Position numbers and translations under genes: made by a program. Below the pieces are notes generated by a model. That model did no database searches. It saw only the letters and a list, made by a program, of their open reading frames with translations, and was not told the DNA's origin. Shown piece after piece: positions 26,567 to 34,228 of a stretch of DNA of 64,000 nucleotides. The DNA comes from Oscillospiraceae bacterium (GTDB taxonomy: Bacteria > Bacillota > Clostridia > Oscillospirales > Acutalibacteraceae): assembly GCA_025757685.1 (NCBI GenBank), contig CP107220.1, positions 645,501 through 709,500 of the forward strand, read 5' to 3'. Each line of letters begins with the position of its first letter. Position 1 is the first letter of the stretch.

Positions 26567-27742
26567 TTATTTGGTCATCCGGGTGATGGTGTCCATCACA
26601 TAGTCGCCAAATTCGCTGCAGGTGCAGCCGTCCGCACGGCCGGTGATTACCAGCTTCTTTTCTTCAAACATGCACTTGTCCAGCGCAGCCTCCAGAGCGT
26701 CCGCCTGCTTTTGGTACCCAATGTGGGACAGCAGCATAACGGTGGCACGCAGCATGGAGCAGGGGTCAGCGTACTGGCCGCGGCCCTCTTTGATCATGCG
26801 GGGTGCGGAGCCGTGAATGGCCTCAAACATCGCATACTTCTTACCGATGTTTGCAGAACCGGCAGTGCCGACGCCGCCCTGGAACTCGGCAGCCTCGTCG
26901 GTGATAATGTCGCCGTACAGGTTGGGCAGCACAAAGACCTTAAAGTCCTTGCGGCGCATGGGGTCGATCAGCTTGGCGGTGGTAATATCTATATACCAGT
27001 CGTCGGTGACGATTTCCGGGTACTCCTGGCCGATCATCTGGGCAGTCTTTAAGAACTTGCCGTCGGTGGTCTTGATGATGTTGGCTTTGGTAATGATGGA
27101 TACCTTACCCTTGTGGTTCTTTTGGGCGTAGTCGTAGGCCAAGCGGGCAATACGCTCGCAGCCTTCCCGCGTGGCCACAGTAAAGTCCACGGCCAGGTCG
27201 TCAGTGATGTTCACGCCGTAAGAGCCGATGGCATAGCCGCCCTCGGTATTCTCACGAAAGAAGGTCCAGTCAATGCCCTGTTCCGGCACCTTAACCGGGC
27301 GCATATTGGCAAACAGGTCCAGCTCTTTACGCATTGCCACATTGGCAGACTCCACATTGGGCCACGGATCCCCGGCGCGGGGCGTGGTGGTGGGGCCTTT
27401 CAAAATTACATTGCAGGCTTTCAGCTGGGCCAGCACATCGTCCGGAATGGCCTTGTTGCAGGCTGCACGGTTCTCAATGGTCAGGCCGTCGATCTCCTTA
27501 AACTGGATCTTGCCGCTGGCCACTTCGTCTTTCAATAGGAAAGACAGCACACGCTCGCTCTCCTTGGTAATGACGGGGCCGATACCGTCGCCGCCGCAAA
27601 TACCGATCACAATGGTGTCCAGCGCGTCAAAGTCGGTAAAGTCCTTATCCTCACGAATTCTCTTGGCGCGGGCCAGCTGGCTCTCCATCAGGGAGCGGAA
27701 CTGTTCTACTGCCGCGTCAATGGCTTGTTTCTCATCAGTCAT
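26567..27742 (-). CDS. icd: Isocitrate dehydrogenase (NAD-type, isocitrate/isopropylmalate family)
   Basis: A 391-residue beta-decarboxylating dehydrogenase giving 2-oxoglutarate from isocitrate. GGDGIGPVITKE near residue 50, FRENTEGGYAIGS around the isocitrate loop, and LPNLYGDIITDEAAEFQGGVGTAGS are family motifs. Isopropylmalate dehydrogenase is a relative, but adjacency to aconitase 26 bases upstream supports isocitrate. NAD against NADP use is not decided here. With no other TCA genes nearby, the role is probably glutamate synthesis. Confidence 0.9.
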   Translation of the reverse strand: MTDEKQAIDAAVEQFRSLMESQLARAKRIREDKDFTDFDALDTIVIGICGGDGIGPVITKESERVLSFLLKDEVASGKIQFKEIDGLTIENRAACNKAIPDDVLAQLKACNVILKGPTTTPRAGDPWPNVESANVAMRKELDLFANMRPVKVPEQGIDWTFFRENTEGGYAIGSYGVNITDDLAVDFTVATREGCERIARLAYDYAQKNHKGKVSIITKANIIKTTDGKFLKTAQMIGQEYPEIVTDDWYIDITTAKLIDPMRRKDFKVFVLPNLYGDIITDEAAEFQGGVGTAGSANIGKKYAMFEAIHGSAPRMIKEGRGQYADPCSMLRATVMLLSHIGYQKQADALEAALDKCMFEEKKLVITGRADGCTCSEFGDYVMDTITRMTK

Positions 27743-27768
27743 AACGGTTCTCCAATCTGTAAAATTGC

Positions 27769-29706
27769 TTATTTATTGCTCTCTCTGGTGTAGTCCAGCA
27801 GACCGCCGCACAGCAGCATGGCGCGCTGACGGGCAGACAGGTGGCTGGCGTCCAGGGGGTATTTCTCATTCTTGGTCAGGTTCTTCAGTACCACCGGGGT
27901 GTTGTTCTCCATAGCGGTGCGAATGTCTGCCAGTTCCAGCTGATCCATCTGGTCAATGCGATCATAATCTGCCTCATTGGCAAAGGTGAAAGGCAGAATA
28001 CCGGCGTTGACCAGGTTTGCCACATGGATACGGGCGAAGGACTTGGTGATGACCGCTTTAACACCCAGGTACAGGGGTACAAGTGCCGCGTGCTCACGAG
28101 AGGAGCCTTGGCCATAGTTGGCGCCGCCGATGATGATGCCTTTGCCCTCGGCTTTAATGCGCTCCGGGAAGCTCTCATCGCACACGCCGAAGCAGAACTG
28201 ACTCAGGTGCGGAATGTTGGAACGGTAGGGCAGGATCTTGGCGCCTGCGGGCATAATGTGGTCAGTGGTGATATTGTCGCCCACTTTCAGCACAGCCTTA
28301 GCGGTAATGCTCTCCGGCAGCGGTTCGGTTTTGGGGAAGGGCTTGATGTTGGGCCCGCGCAGCACCTCTATGCTGGCGGCTTCCTCCGGACCGGCCGGGG
28401 GCTCAATCATATTATCGTTAATGGTAAAGTGCTCCGGCATTTCCACCGTGGGAGCCTCGCCCAGATCCCGGGGATCGGTCAGATAACCGGTGAGGGCGGA
28501 GGCTGCCGCCACTTCCGGAGATACCAGGTAGATACCGGCGTCCTTTGTGCCGCTGCGGCCTTCAAAGTTCCGGTTAAAGGTACGCAGGGAGATGCCACCG
28601 CTGTTGGGGGATTGACCCATACCAATACACGGACCGCAGGCAGACTCCAGAATGCGGGCGCCGGCGCCGATCATATCACCCAGTGCGCCGTTCATAGCCA
28701 GCATATTCAGAACCTGCTTGGAGCCGGGGGCAATGCAAAGGGAAACGGTGGGGCACACGGTTTTGCCTTTCAAGATCTTGGCAACTTTCATCATATCCAC
28801 AAAAGAGGAGTTGGTGCAGGAGCCGATGGCTACCTGATCCACCTTGATCTTGCCGATCTCCTCGGTGGTCTTGACTTTATCGGGCATGTGCGGGCAGGCA
28901 GCCATGGGCTCCAGTGCGCACAGGTCAATATTGATCACTTCGTCATACTGCGCGTCCGGATCCGGCAGAATCTCCGTCCAGTCGTCTGCGCGGTCCTGGG
29001 CTTTCAGAAACGCCAGGGTGATCTCGTCAGAGGGGAAGATGGAGGTGGTAGCGCCCAGCTCCGCACCCATGTTGGTGATGGTGGCGCGCTCCGGTACGGA
29101 CAGGGTCTTTACGCCCTCGCCGCCGTACTCAATGATCTTGCCGACGCCGCCTTTAACGGTCATACGGCGCAGCACTTCCAGGATCACATCTTTGGCAGAG
29201 ACCCAGGGCTTTAAGTAGCCGGTCAGATTGATGCGGGTCATGGTGGGCATGGGGATATAGTAGGTGCCGCCGCCCATGGCTACGGCCACATCCATACCAC
29301 CTGCGCCCATAGCCAGCATACCGATACCGCCGCCGGTGGGGGTGTGGCTGTCAGAGCCGATCAAGGTTTTGCCCGGAATGCCAAAGCGCTCCAGATGCAC
29401 CTGGTGGCAAATGCCGTTGCCTGGGCGGGAGAAGTAAATGCCATGCTTCTTCGTCACGGTCTGAATGTATCTGTGGTCGTCGGCGTTCTCAAAGCCGGTT
29501 TGCAGGGTGTTGTGGTCGATGTACGCCACGGAGCGCTCGGTTTTGACCCGATCGACCCCCATAGCCTCGAATTCCAGGTACGCCATGGTACCGGTTGCGT
29601 CCTGCGTAAGGGTTTGGTCAATTTTCAGCCCAATTTCCTGTCCGGGGATCATTTCACCCTCGACCAGGTGGGATTTGATCAATTTTTGTGCAAGTGTAAG
29701 ACCCAT
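27769..29706 (-). CDS. acnA: Aconitate hydratase
   Basis: A 645-residue [4Fe-4S] enzyme that isomerises citrate to isocitrate. The cluster Cys residues lie in IGSCTNSSFVDM (about residue 296) and ESACGPCIGMG (about residue 360). The C-terminal swivel domain has the SSREHAALVP motif. The length fits the shorter, mitochondrial-like aconitase group found in anaerobes. AGGAGG lies 9 bases before the ATG. It is first gene of the acnA-icd-rex operon. Homoaconitase/IPM isomerase is less likely, as both halves are fused. Confidence 0.94.
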   Translation of the reverse strand: MGLTLAQKLIKSHLVEGEMIPGQEIGLKIDQTLTQDATGTMAYLEFEAMGVDRVKTERSVAYIDHNTLQTGFENADDHRYIQTVTKKHGIYFSRPGNGICHQVHLERFGIPGKTLIGSDSHTPTGGGIGMLAMGAGGMDVAVAMGGGTYYIPMPTMTRINLTGYLKPWVSAKDVILEVLRRMTVKGGVGKIIEYGGEGVKTLSVPERATITNMGAELGATTSIFPSDEITLAFLKAQDRADDWTEILPDPDAQYDEVINIDLCALEPMAACPHMPDKVKTTEEIGKIKVDQVAIGSCTNSSFVDMMKVAKILKGKTVCPTVSLCIAPGSKQVLNMLAMNGALGDMIGAGARILESACGPCIGMGQSPNSGGISLRTFNRNFEGRSGTKDAGIYLVSPEVAAASALTGYLTDPRDLGEAPTVEMPEHFTINDNMIEPPAGPEEAASIEVLRGPNIKPFPKTEPLPESITAKAVLKVGDNITTDHIMPAGAKILPYRSNIPHLSQFCFGVCDESFPERIKAEGKGIIIGGANYGQGSSREHAALVPLYLGVKAVITKSFARIHVANLVNAGILPFTFANEADYDRIDQMDQLELADIRTAMENNTPVVLKNLTKNEKYPLDASHLSARQRAMLLCGGLLDYTRESNK

Positions 29707-29746
29707 TGTTCAAAAAACCTCCTGAGTTGTTCAAAGAATTGTCAAA
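29706..29746. repeat. Direct repeats TTGTTCAAA in the acnA leader
   Basis: Two exact TTGTTCAAA copies (29706-29714 and 29727-29735) lie 21 bases apart, two helical turns, with a third near copy TTGTCAAA at 29739-29746. They lie between the acnA promoter and its start codon and flank the ribosome site. A regulator-binding function is possible but unproven. Confidence 0.5.
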
Positions 29747-29750
29747 CCCC

Positions 29751-29779
29751 ATTTTATAATAAATCGGCAGCAATGTCAA
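29751..29779 (-). promoter_or_regulatory. Promoter of acnA-icd-rex
   Basis: Minus strand TTGACA (29779-29774) with TAAAAT (29756-29751) at 17 bases; TATAAA at a 15-base spacer is an alternative. Confidence 0.68.
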
Positions 29780-29814
29780 TTAGAATAAAGATTTAATAAT
29801 TAGATTTCATTATA

Positions 29815-29846
29815 TTGTTGAATTTCTGCCCGCCTTATGCTAAAAT
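29815..29846 (+). promoter_or_regulatory. Promoter of tepA operon (extended -10)
   Basis: TGCTAAAAT (29838-29846) is an extended -10. TTGTTG at 29815-29820 is a weak -35 with a long 20-base spacer. It lies about 50 bases before the tepA start. Confidence 0.55.
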
Positions 29847-29894
29847 TATCGTTGAATGTGGAGAAACGGGCATACTAATTCCGGGAGGAATGGT

Positions 29895-30617
29895 ATGCCG
29901 CACACAAACGAGGATACAGAAAAGGAAATAGAGAACGAAGAAGTTCAGACGGAAGATCTGCAACCCAATTTGCAGACCGGCTCCATCACGGTACAGAAGG
30001 ACGGCCATTTTATTCACTGCTTAACGGTGATCGGCCAGATCGAGGGCCACTATATTTTGCCCAGTCAAAATAAGACCACCAAGTACGAGCATGTAATCCC
30101 GCAGCTGGTGGCCATTGAGGAAAGCGACGATGTAGAGGGCCTGCTGATTATTCTCAACACCGTGGGCGGCGATGTGGAGGCAGGGCTGGCCATTGCAGAG
30201 CTGTTGTCCACCATGCGAACGCCCACCGCCTCTCTGGTGCTGGGTGGCGGCCACTCCATCGGCGTGCCCCTGGCGGTGTCTTGTCGGCGCAGTTTTATTG
30301 TGCCCAGCGCCACCATGACGGTGCACCCGGTGCGTATGAACGGCCTGGTACTGGGCGTGCCCCAGACCCTGTCTTATTTTGAGAAAATGCAGGATCGGAT
30401 CGTGCGCTTTATTGCGCATAATGCCAAGATCAGCGCAGACGATTTCCGTGCCCTGATGATGAAGACCGGGGAACTGGTGATGGATGTAGGCACGGTGCTG
30501 GACGGTGCCGGTGCTGTGGACTGCGGGCTCATTGACCAAATGGGCGGTCTTAGTGACGCACTTGCGTTTCTCAACCGCACCATTGAGGAGGAGCACCATG
30601 CTGTGGACGGTCATTAG
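29895..30617 (+). CDS. tepA: TepA-type ClpP-fold serine protease
   Basis: A 240-residue ClpP/crotonase-fold protein of the TepA (YmfB) group. The acidic N-terminal 35 residues are followed by the Clp core with LLIILNTVGGDVEAGLAI, the Ser-containing LGGGHSIGVPLAVS and MTVHPVRMNG with a candidate catalytic His. TepA-like proteases occur in spore-formers, and in Bacillus tepA lies just upstream of ylzJ and the ftsK homologue spoIIIE, exactly as here. I chose ATG 29895 because GGGAGG precedes it. The target is unknown. Confidence 0.87.
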   Translation: MPHTNEDTEKEIENEEVQTEDLQPNLQTGSITVQKDGHFIHCLTVIGQIEGHYILPSQNKTTKYEHVIPQLVAIEESDDVEGLLIILNTVGGDVEAGLAIAELLSTMRTPTASLVLGGGHSIGVPLAVSCRRSFIVPSATMTVHPVRMNGLVLGVPQTLSYFEKMQDRIVRFIAHNAKISADDFRALMMKTGELVMDVGTVLDGAGAVDCGLIDQMGGLSDALAFLNRTIEEEHHAVDGH

Positions 30618-30807
30618 CCAGGCGGATGTGTTCTACCAGGCGGCGCAGGGCAGCCGGGCGCCCCGCTCCAGTAACCCTTTTGACTACCTGAACAACGGGT
30701 ACAGTCTGGAGGGCGCTTCTTTGTTCGGAGGGCAGGATCATGTGGTTTTTAACTGCGATATTTCAAGCCGTCGCACAGGCAGTCACCTGGGTACTCCCGG
30801 TGTCTGA
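30598..30807 (+). CDS. YlzJ-like small protein
   Basis: A 69-residue protein starting MLWTVISQADVFYQ inside the end of tepA (20-base overlap). Its N-terminus and its place between tepA and ftsK match the YlzJ-like family, short proteins with a conserved start followed by a strand-rich middle (GYSLEGASLFGG). The last 15 residues overlap the next gene in another frame. The function of YlzJ is unknown. Confidence 0.6.
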   Translation: MLWTVISQADVFYQAAQGSRAPRSSNPFDYLNNGYSLEGASLFGGQDHVVFNCDISSRRTGSHLGTPGV

Positions 30808-31600
30808 AAGTGGGCATTCGGCGATCTTTCACGATTTTTCCGGTCGGTTCAGCGGCAATGGCAGCGAGCTGACCGGGCTGGTACATATTGGTATTGCACT
30901 GGGTATCTTCTTGGTGTTCATTAAGCTGTTTGTGCGGCTGTTTGGCGAGTTTATCGCCTTTTTCAAAGATGCGTTTGCAAAGCAAAATCCCTTTGTAAAC
31001 CCCGGCGGTGTACGCCGGTTTATGTTCGGCACGGTGCTGGGCTTTTTGCCGATGGTTTTGCTGTTGGTGCCGGCAGGCAAGTATGGCAATGTGTACGGCC
31101 TGTTTCGCAGCATGGGTTATAACGGCACACTGCTGGACGAGGGCGTGTTTTTCGCTCTCACAGGCGGGCTTATTCTGCTGGCGCTGTTGCAAATGAAAAA
31201 GCACGGTCCCCAAAAGAATGTGGACTGGTACGCCGCTTTAATTTTGGGGTTTGCCTCCGCCTTTTCCCTGCCCATTGCCGGGCTGTCCTATATGGGCGCG
31301 CTGTTCTGCCTGGGCGTGATGATGGGCGTGGCACGCAAAATCTCTTACCGCTTTGCGGCGGTGTCCAGCGTGCTGACCCTGTTGGTGCTGGGCGTGGTGG
31401 AAATTTGCACCTGTGTGACTTATGTAAATATCATTGCCGGTATTTTGGCGGTGGTACTCAGTGCGGCGGTGACCTATTTTATGGTGAAGCTGATGCTGTG
31501 GATCCTGCACGGGGGCAAGCTTAAGGCGTTTGCCTATTACGATTTTGCCCTGGCCGGTGTGTGCGCCGTGGTGGGTATTTTTGAACTGATTTTACGATAA
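30740..31600 (+). CDS. Divergent UppP/BacA-like membrane protein
   Basis: A 286-residue protein with about eight membrane segments. The start WFLTAIFQAVAQAVTWVLPV, then SESGHSAIF, clearly matches the first motif of undecaprenyl-pyrophosphate phosphatase, which recycles the lipid carrier for wall synthesis. However, the acidic residue of the usual QGLTEFLPVSSSGH is a Trp here and the second PGxSRS motif reads FSLPIAGLS, so the known catalytic residues are mostly missing. It may be a transporter or regulator derived from UppP. It overlaps ylzJ and precedes ftsK by 24 bases. Confidence 0.78.
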   Translation: MWFLTAIFQAVAQAVTWVLPVSESGHSAIFHDFSGRFSGNGSELTGLVHIGIALGIFLVFIKLFVRLFGEFIAFFKDAFAKQNPFVNPGGVRRFMFGTVLGFLPMVLLLVPAGKYGNVYGLFRSMGYNGTLLDEGVFFALTGGLILLALLQMKKHGPQKNVDWYAALILGFASAFSLPIAGLSYMGALFCLGVMMGVARKISYRFAAVSSVLTLLVLGVVEICTCVTYVNIIAGILAVVLSAAVTYFMVKLMLWILHGGKLKAFAYYDFALAGVCAVVGIFELILR

Positions 31601-31624
31601 TTTTAGCTTTTAAGGACAGATAAA

Positions 31625-34228
31625 ATGGCGAATGTACAAAAGAAGAATGCCCGGGGTCATCGCCGGGAAGAAAAGAAAGCTGCGGCCCGCGGGACTGCTC
31701 CGGCGCCAAAAAAGCGCACGAAGGCGGAACAGGCTCGTTGGGAGCAAATGGAGCTGGAAGCCCAAGCGGCTGCCGCCAAGCGTCAGGAGAACATCAGCCG
31801 TATTGTCGGCGTGGCAATTTTTGCCTTGTCGGTGATTTTTTTCTTCGTTGCGGTGATCGGCGGTGACGGCGCATGGAAAGTGGTACATAATGTGTACTTA
31901 GGGCTGTTTGGCATGTTGGCGGCCGTGTTGTTTCCCATACTGGCGGTGGCGATCATTCTCCTTTATTCTTACAAGGAGAACAAGGCCAAAAAACGCGCGA
32001 TGGAAGAGGGGACAGCAGCACAAAAGTCCCCGGTGTCTCCCCGAGAGCTGATCGCCAAGGGCGTGGAGAGCGTAATTATCGTGCTGCTGATTGCGGCGTT
32101 GATCCATATTATTGAGAACCCTACCGGGTTGAAATTTGCAGACAGCGTGAAGTTGGGCTACACCCAGGCGCCTTATGAATTTAACGGCGGCTTTTTCGGT
32201 GCGCTTATCGGTTGGGCACTGCTGACCTTTGGCAAGGCACCGGCCATTATTGTGGATTTGGTGCTGCTGGTGGTGGACTTTATGCTGCTGGCGCGACTGA
32301 CGGTGATGCAGTTCTTAAACGGCGCGGCACAACCCGCAAAGAAAGCCTATGAAAAGGCAGGGGATGCCATTGAGGTGTACCGGGAGCGCCGCCAGGCCAA
32401 TATTGATGTGCCCCTGGACGCGCACGCCCCCGGCGAACAGGAGGCGGAGGAGCCGCCTGCGCAAAAAGGCAAAAAGAAGAATACGGACGCTGTGGATACA
32501 GACAGTATTGTAAAAGAACTGAACCAGAAGCACAGCAAAAAAATAGCAGAGAAAAAACAGTCTGCCCCGGAAAAGGCCAAGTCCTTGGATGAGATTGTGG
32601 ACAAGGCCACCGAGGAGGCCGATCCGAAGAAAACGGATCCGTCGGAAGTCTTTACCGTCACGGATGCCCAAATGGAAGCGGGTGTGGCAGATTATAAGCT
32701 GCCGCCGGTATCCCTGCTGACCCCTGCCCAGCATAAGTCTGTAAAAGATGTGAGCGGGGAGCTGAAATCCAATGCAGAGCGGCTCATCGACACCCTCCAT
32801 TCCTTTAATGTGGACGCTACGATTACGGACATTAGCCGCGGCCCCACCGTGACCCGGTATGAGCTGAAACCGGCTGCCGGTGTGCGTATTTCTAAAATCA
32901 CCAATTTGTCCGACGATATTGCTCTGAATTTGGCGGCCACCCATGTGCGTATTGAGGCCCCCATTCCCGGCAAAGCGGCGGTGGGTATCGAGGTGCCCAA
33001 TTCCGTAAAAAGCGGCGTATCTATGCGCGAGCTGATCGACACGCCGGAGTTTGGCAAGCAGCGGTCGATGCTGTCTGTGGGCCTTGGGCGGGATATTTCC
33101 GGCGATGCGGTGTACTGTGATGTGGCAAAGATGCCCCATCTGCTGATCGCCGGTACCACCGGTTCCGGTAAGTCCGTGTGTATGAACAGCATTATTGTGT
33201 CTATTTTGTATCGTGCCAAGCCGGATGAGGTGAAGTTGGTACTGATTGACCCTAAAAAAGTAGAGTTTAGCAAGTATTCCGGCATTCCCCATTTGTTGGT
33301 GCCGGTGGTGACCGATCCCCGCAAGGCGGCAGGTGCGCTAGGCTGGGCTGTGTCTGAGATGCTCAAGCGTTACCAGACCTTTAGTGACACCGGCGTACGG
33401 GATATTGAGGGCTATAACAAATATGTGAAGAAGCATGAGGATATGCAGCCCATGCCTAAGATCGTCATTTGCATTGATGAGTTATCCGACCTGATGATGG
33501 CGGCGCCTAAGGAGATCGAGGACTCTATCTGCCGTTTGGCACAGATGGCACGTGCAGCGGGTATGCACCTGGTGATCGCCACCCAGCGTCCCTCCGTAGA
33601 TGTAATTACCGGTCTGATCAAGGCCAACATTTCGTCTCGAATTGCGCTGACCGTCAGCTCGCAGATTGACTCTCGTACCATTTTGGACGCCTCCGGCGCC
33701 GAGAAGCTGCTGGGCTACGGCGATATGCTGTATGCGCCCATTGGCTCCTCCAAGCCCATTCGTGTGCAGGGCTGCTATATCAGCGATGAAGAAGTGGAGT
33801 CCCTGTGCGATTTTGTAAAGAGCCAGGGCGAGAGCCAGTACAGCGACGAAATTCAAAAAGAGATTGAGGCCAAGGCCGTGCAGGATAAAAAAAGTCCCTT
33901 TGAGGGCGACGAGAGTTCGGAACAGCTGGATCCCCGCTTTGAGGAAGCGGTGGAGATCGTGCTGGAGACCGGCACCGCGTCCACCTCTTTTTTGCAGCGC
34001 AAGTTGTCCGTAGGGTATGCCCGCGGGGCAAAAATTATGGACCAGCTGGAAGAGAAGGGGATCATCGGTCCCCAGGACGGCGCTAAAAAGCGTGAAGTGC
34101 GGATCAACAAACAGCAGTGGCTGGAAATGCAGAACCAAGGCCCGGCACCGAAAATGAATGCAGAGACCGCTGAGCAAATGCGCTTTGAGGAAGCGGAGTC
34201 AGATGAGGACCAAACCGATGCAGAATGA
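31625..34228 (+). CDS. ftsK: DNA translocase FtsK/SpoIIIE
   Basis: An 867-residue membrane-anchored DNA pump for chromosome segregation at the division or sporulation septum. Order: basic N-terminus, four membrane segments (about 58-230), a charged linker (about 245-355), then the motor with Walker A AGTTGSGKSVCMN (about residue 516) and CIDELSDLMM as Walker B. The C-terminal gamma winged helix (ETGTASTSFLQRKLSVGYARGA) reads KOPS/SRS sites. All domains are complete. Confidence 0.96.
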   Translation: MANVQKKNARGHRREEKKAAARGTAPAPKKRTKAEQARWEQMELEAQAAAAKRQENISRIVGVAIFALSVIFFFVAVIGGDGAWKVVHNVYLGLFGMLAAVLFPILAVAIILLYSYKENKAKKRAMEEGTAAQKSPVSPRELIAKGVESVIIVLLIAALIHIIENPTGLKFADSVKLGYTQAPYEFNGGFFGALIGWALLTFGKAPAIIVDLVLLVVDFMLLARLTVMQFLNGAAQPAKKAYEKAGDAIEVYRERRQANIDVPLDAHAPGEQEAEEPPAQKGKKKNTDAVDTDSIVKELNQKHSKKIAEKKQSAPEKAKSLDEIVDKATEEADPKKTDPSEVFTVTDAQMEAGVADYKLPPVSLLTPAQHKSVKDVSGELKSNAERLIDTLHSFNVDATITDISRGPTVTRYELKPAAGVRISKITNLSDDIALNLAATHVRIEAPIPGKAAVGIEVPNSVKSGVSMRELIDTPEFGKQRSMLSVGLGRDISGDAVYCDVAKMPHLLIAGTTGSGKSVCMNSIIVSILYRAKPDEVKLVLIDPKKVEFSKYSGIPHLLVPVVTDPRKAAGALGWAVSEMLKRYQTFSDTGVRDIEGYNKYVKKHEDMQPMPKIVICIDELSDLMMAAPKEIEDSICRLAQMARAAGMHLVIATQRPSVDVITGLIKANISSRIALTVSSQIDSRTILDASGAEKLLGYGDMLYAPIGSSKPIRVQGCYISDEEVESLCDFVKSQGESQYSDEIQKEIEAKAVQDKKSPFEGDESSEQLDPRFEEAVEIVLETGTASTSFLQRKLSVGYARGAKIMDQLEEKGIIGPQDGAKKREVRINKQQWLEMQNQGPAPKMNAETAEQMRFEEAESDEDQTDAE

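Noticed and set aside
29747..29894. Rex operator in the acnA/tepA gap, and before ackA and ldh
   Set aside because: No palindrome of the TTGTTAANNNNTTAACAA kind is visible by eye. TTGTTGAATTTC at 29815 has no matching right half.
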